Of a stretch of 64,000 bases of DNA, positions 63,998 through 64,000 are shown piece by piece (within the stretch, counting starts at the first letter, position 1; each line of letters begins with the position of its first letter). The notes beneath the pieces were generated by a model, which was not told the DNA's origin, did not search any database, and saw nothing but the letters and a program-made list of their open reading frames with translations. The position numbers and the translations under genes are program-made. Source of the DNA: an uncultured Campylobacterota bacterium (GTDB taxonomy: Bacteria > Campylobacterota > Campylobacteria > Campylobacterales > Sulfurovaceae); assembly GCA_937141405.1 (NCBI GenBank), contig CAKZQQ010000007.1, positions 26,677 to 90,676 on the forward strand. Reading direction: 5' to 3'.

Positions 63998-64000
63998 CTT

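Noticed and set aside
1..64000. CRISPR arrays, insertion sequences, prophage
   Set aside because: No regularly spaced repeats, transposase or phage structural motifs were seen. The only recombinase is the Xer-type protein with housekeeping neighbours.

Overview
The window comes from a Campylobacterota (Epsilonproteobacteria) chromosome, most likely a free-living, salt-adapted relative of Sulfurimonas or Sulfurovum. The main evidence is lineage-specific gene content. There is an HP0268-type small protein directly before miaB. There is a 15-gene nuo operon in which canonical NuoE and NuoF are replaced by a short HP1264/Cj1575-like protein and a GltD-like flavoprotein, followed by two NuoG copies. 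Gene spacing is tight, the sequence is AT-rich, and rho-independent terminators are few. The genus is an inference; no rRNA gene lies in the window.

Layout: 1-13945 is housekeeping: argS (partial), rsfS-nadD, gap-pgk-tpiA, a small outer-membrane protein, an orphan DppB-type permease, nusA, an HP0268-like gene with miaB, a DUF374 acyltransferase and a Xer-type recombinase, then tilS-rimO and miaA. 13980-31344 is one minus-strand nuo operon for respiratory complex I. 31378-43735 holds a DUF3373 outer-membrane protein, a thioesterase, an aryl-pyruvate/aryl-acetate operon (iorA-iorB-thioesterase-paaK-ACT), an acyl-CoA synthetase, and a porin with a BCCT osmolyte transporter. 43992-46625 is an ectABC operon with a divergent MerR-type regulator. 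Together with the BCCT carrier this makes an osmoadaptation island.

46631-51989 is a divergent iron/redox region. On the minus strand, two Fur-box-like sites precede an operon of five genes: a 63-aa protein, a 266-aa protein, flavodoxin, DUF2325 and an 80-aa protein. On the plus strand is a cluster resembling the 'orange protein' (ORP) complex genes of sulfate reducers: a DUF134 regulator, a glycine-rich protein, two MinD-like ATPases with inserted ferredoxin domains, and two NifX/NifB-type small proteins. Both plus-strand promoters carry the same palindrome at the same place between -35 and -10, which points to one shared, probably autoregulatory, operator.

52073-63997 contains an AAA+ ATPase, a membrane protein with an HEGGH motif, and a complete N-acetylglucosamine-type PTS (HPr-EI fusion, EIICB, EIIA, NagA), which is unusual for this phylum. 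A 34-aa membrane miniprotein is coupled to EIIA. A FadL-type porin and acyl-CoA ligase lie upstream of nagA. Then come endonuclease IV, a lipoprotein and tRNA-Glu. A palindromic intergenic element separates the two convergent PTS gene groups.
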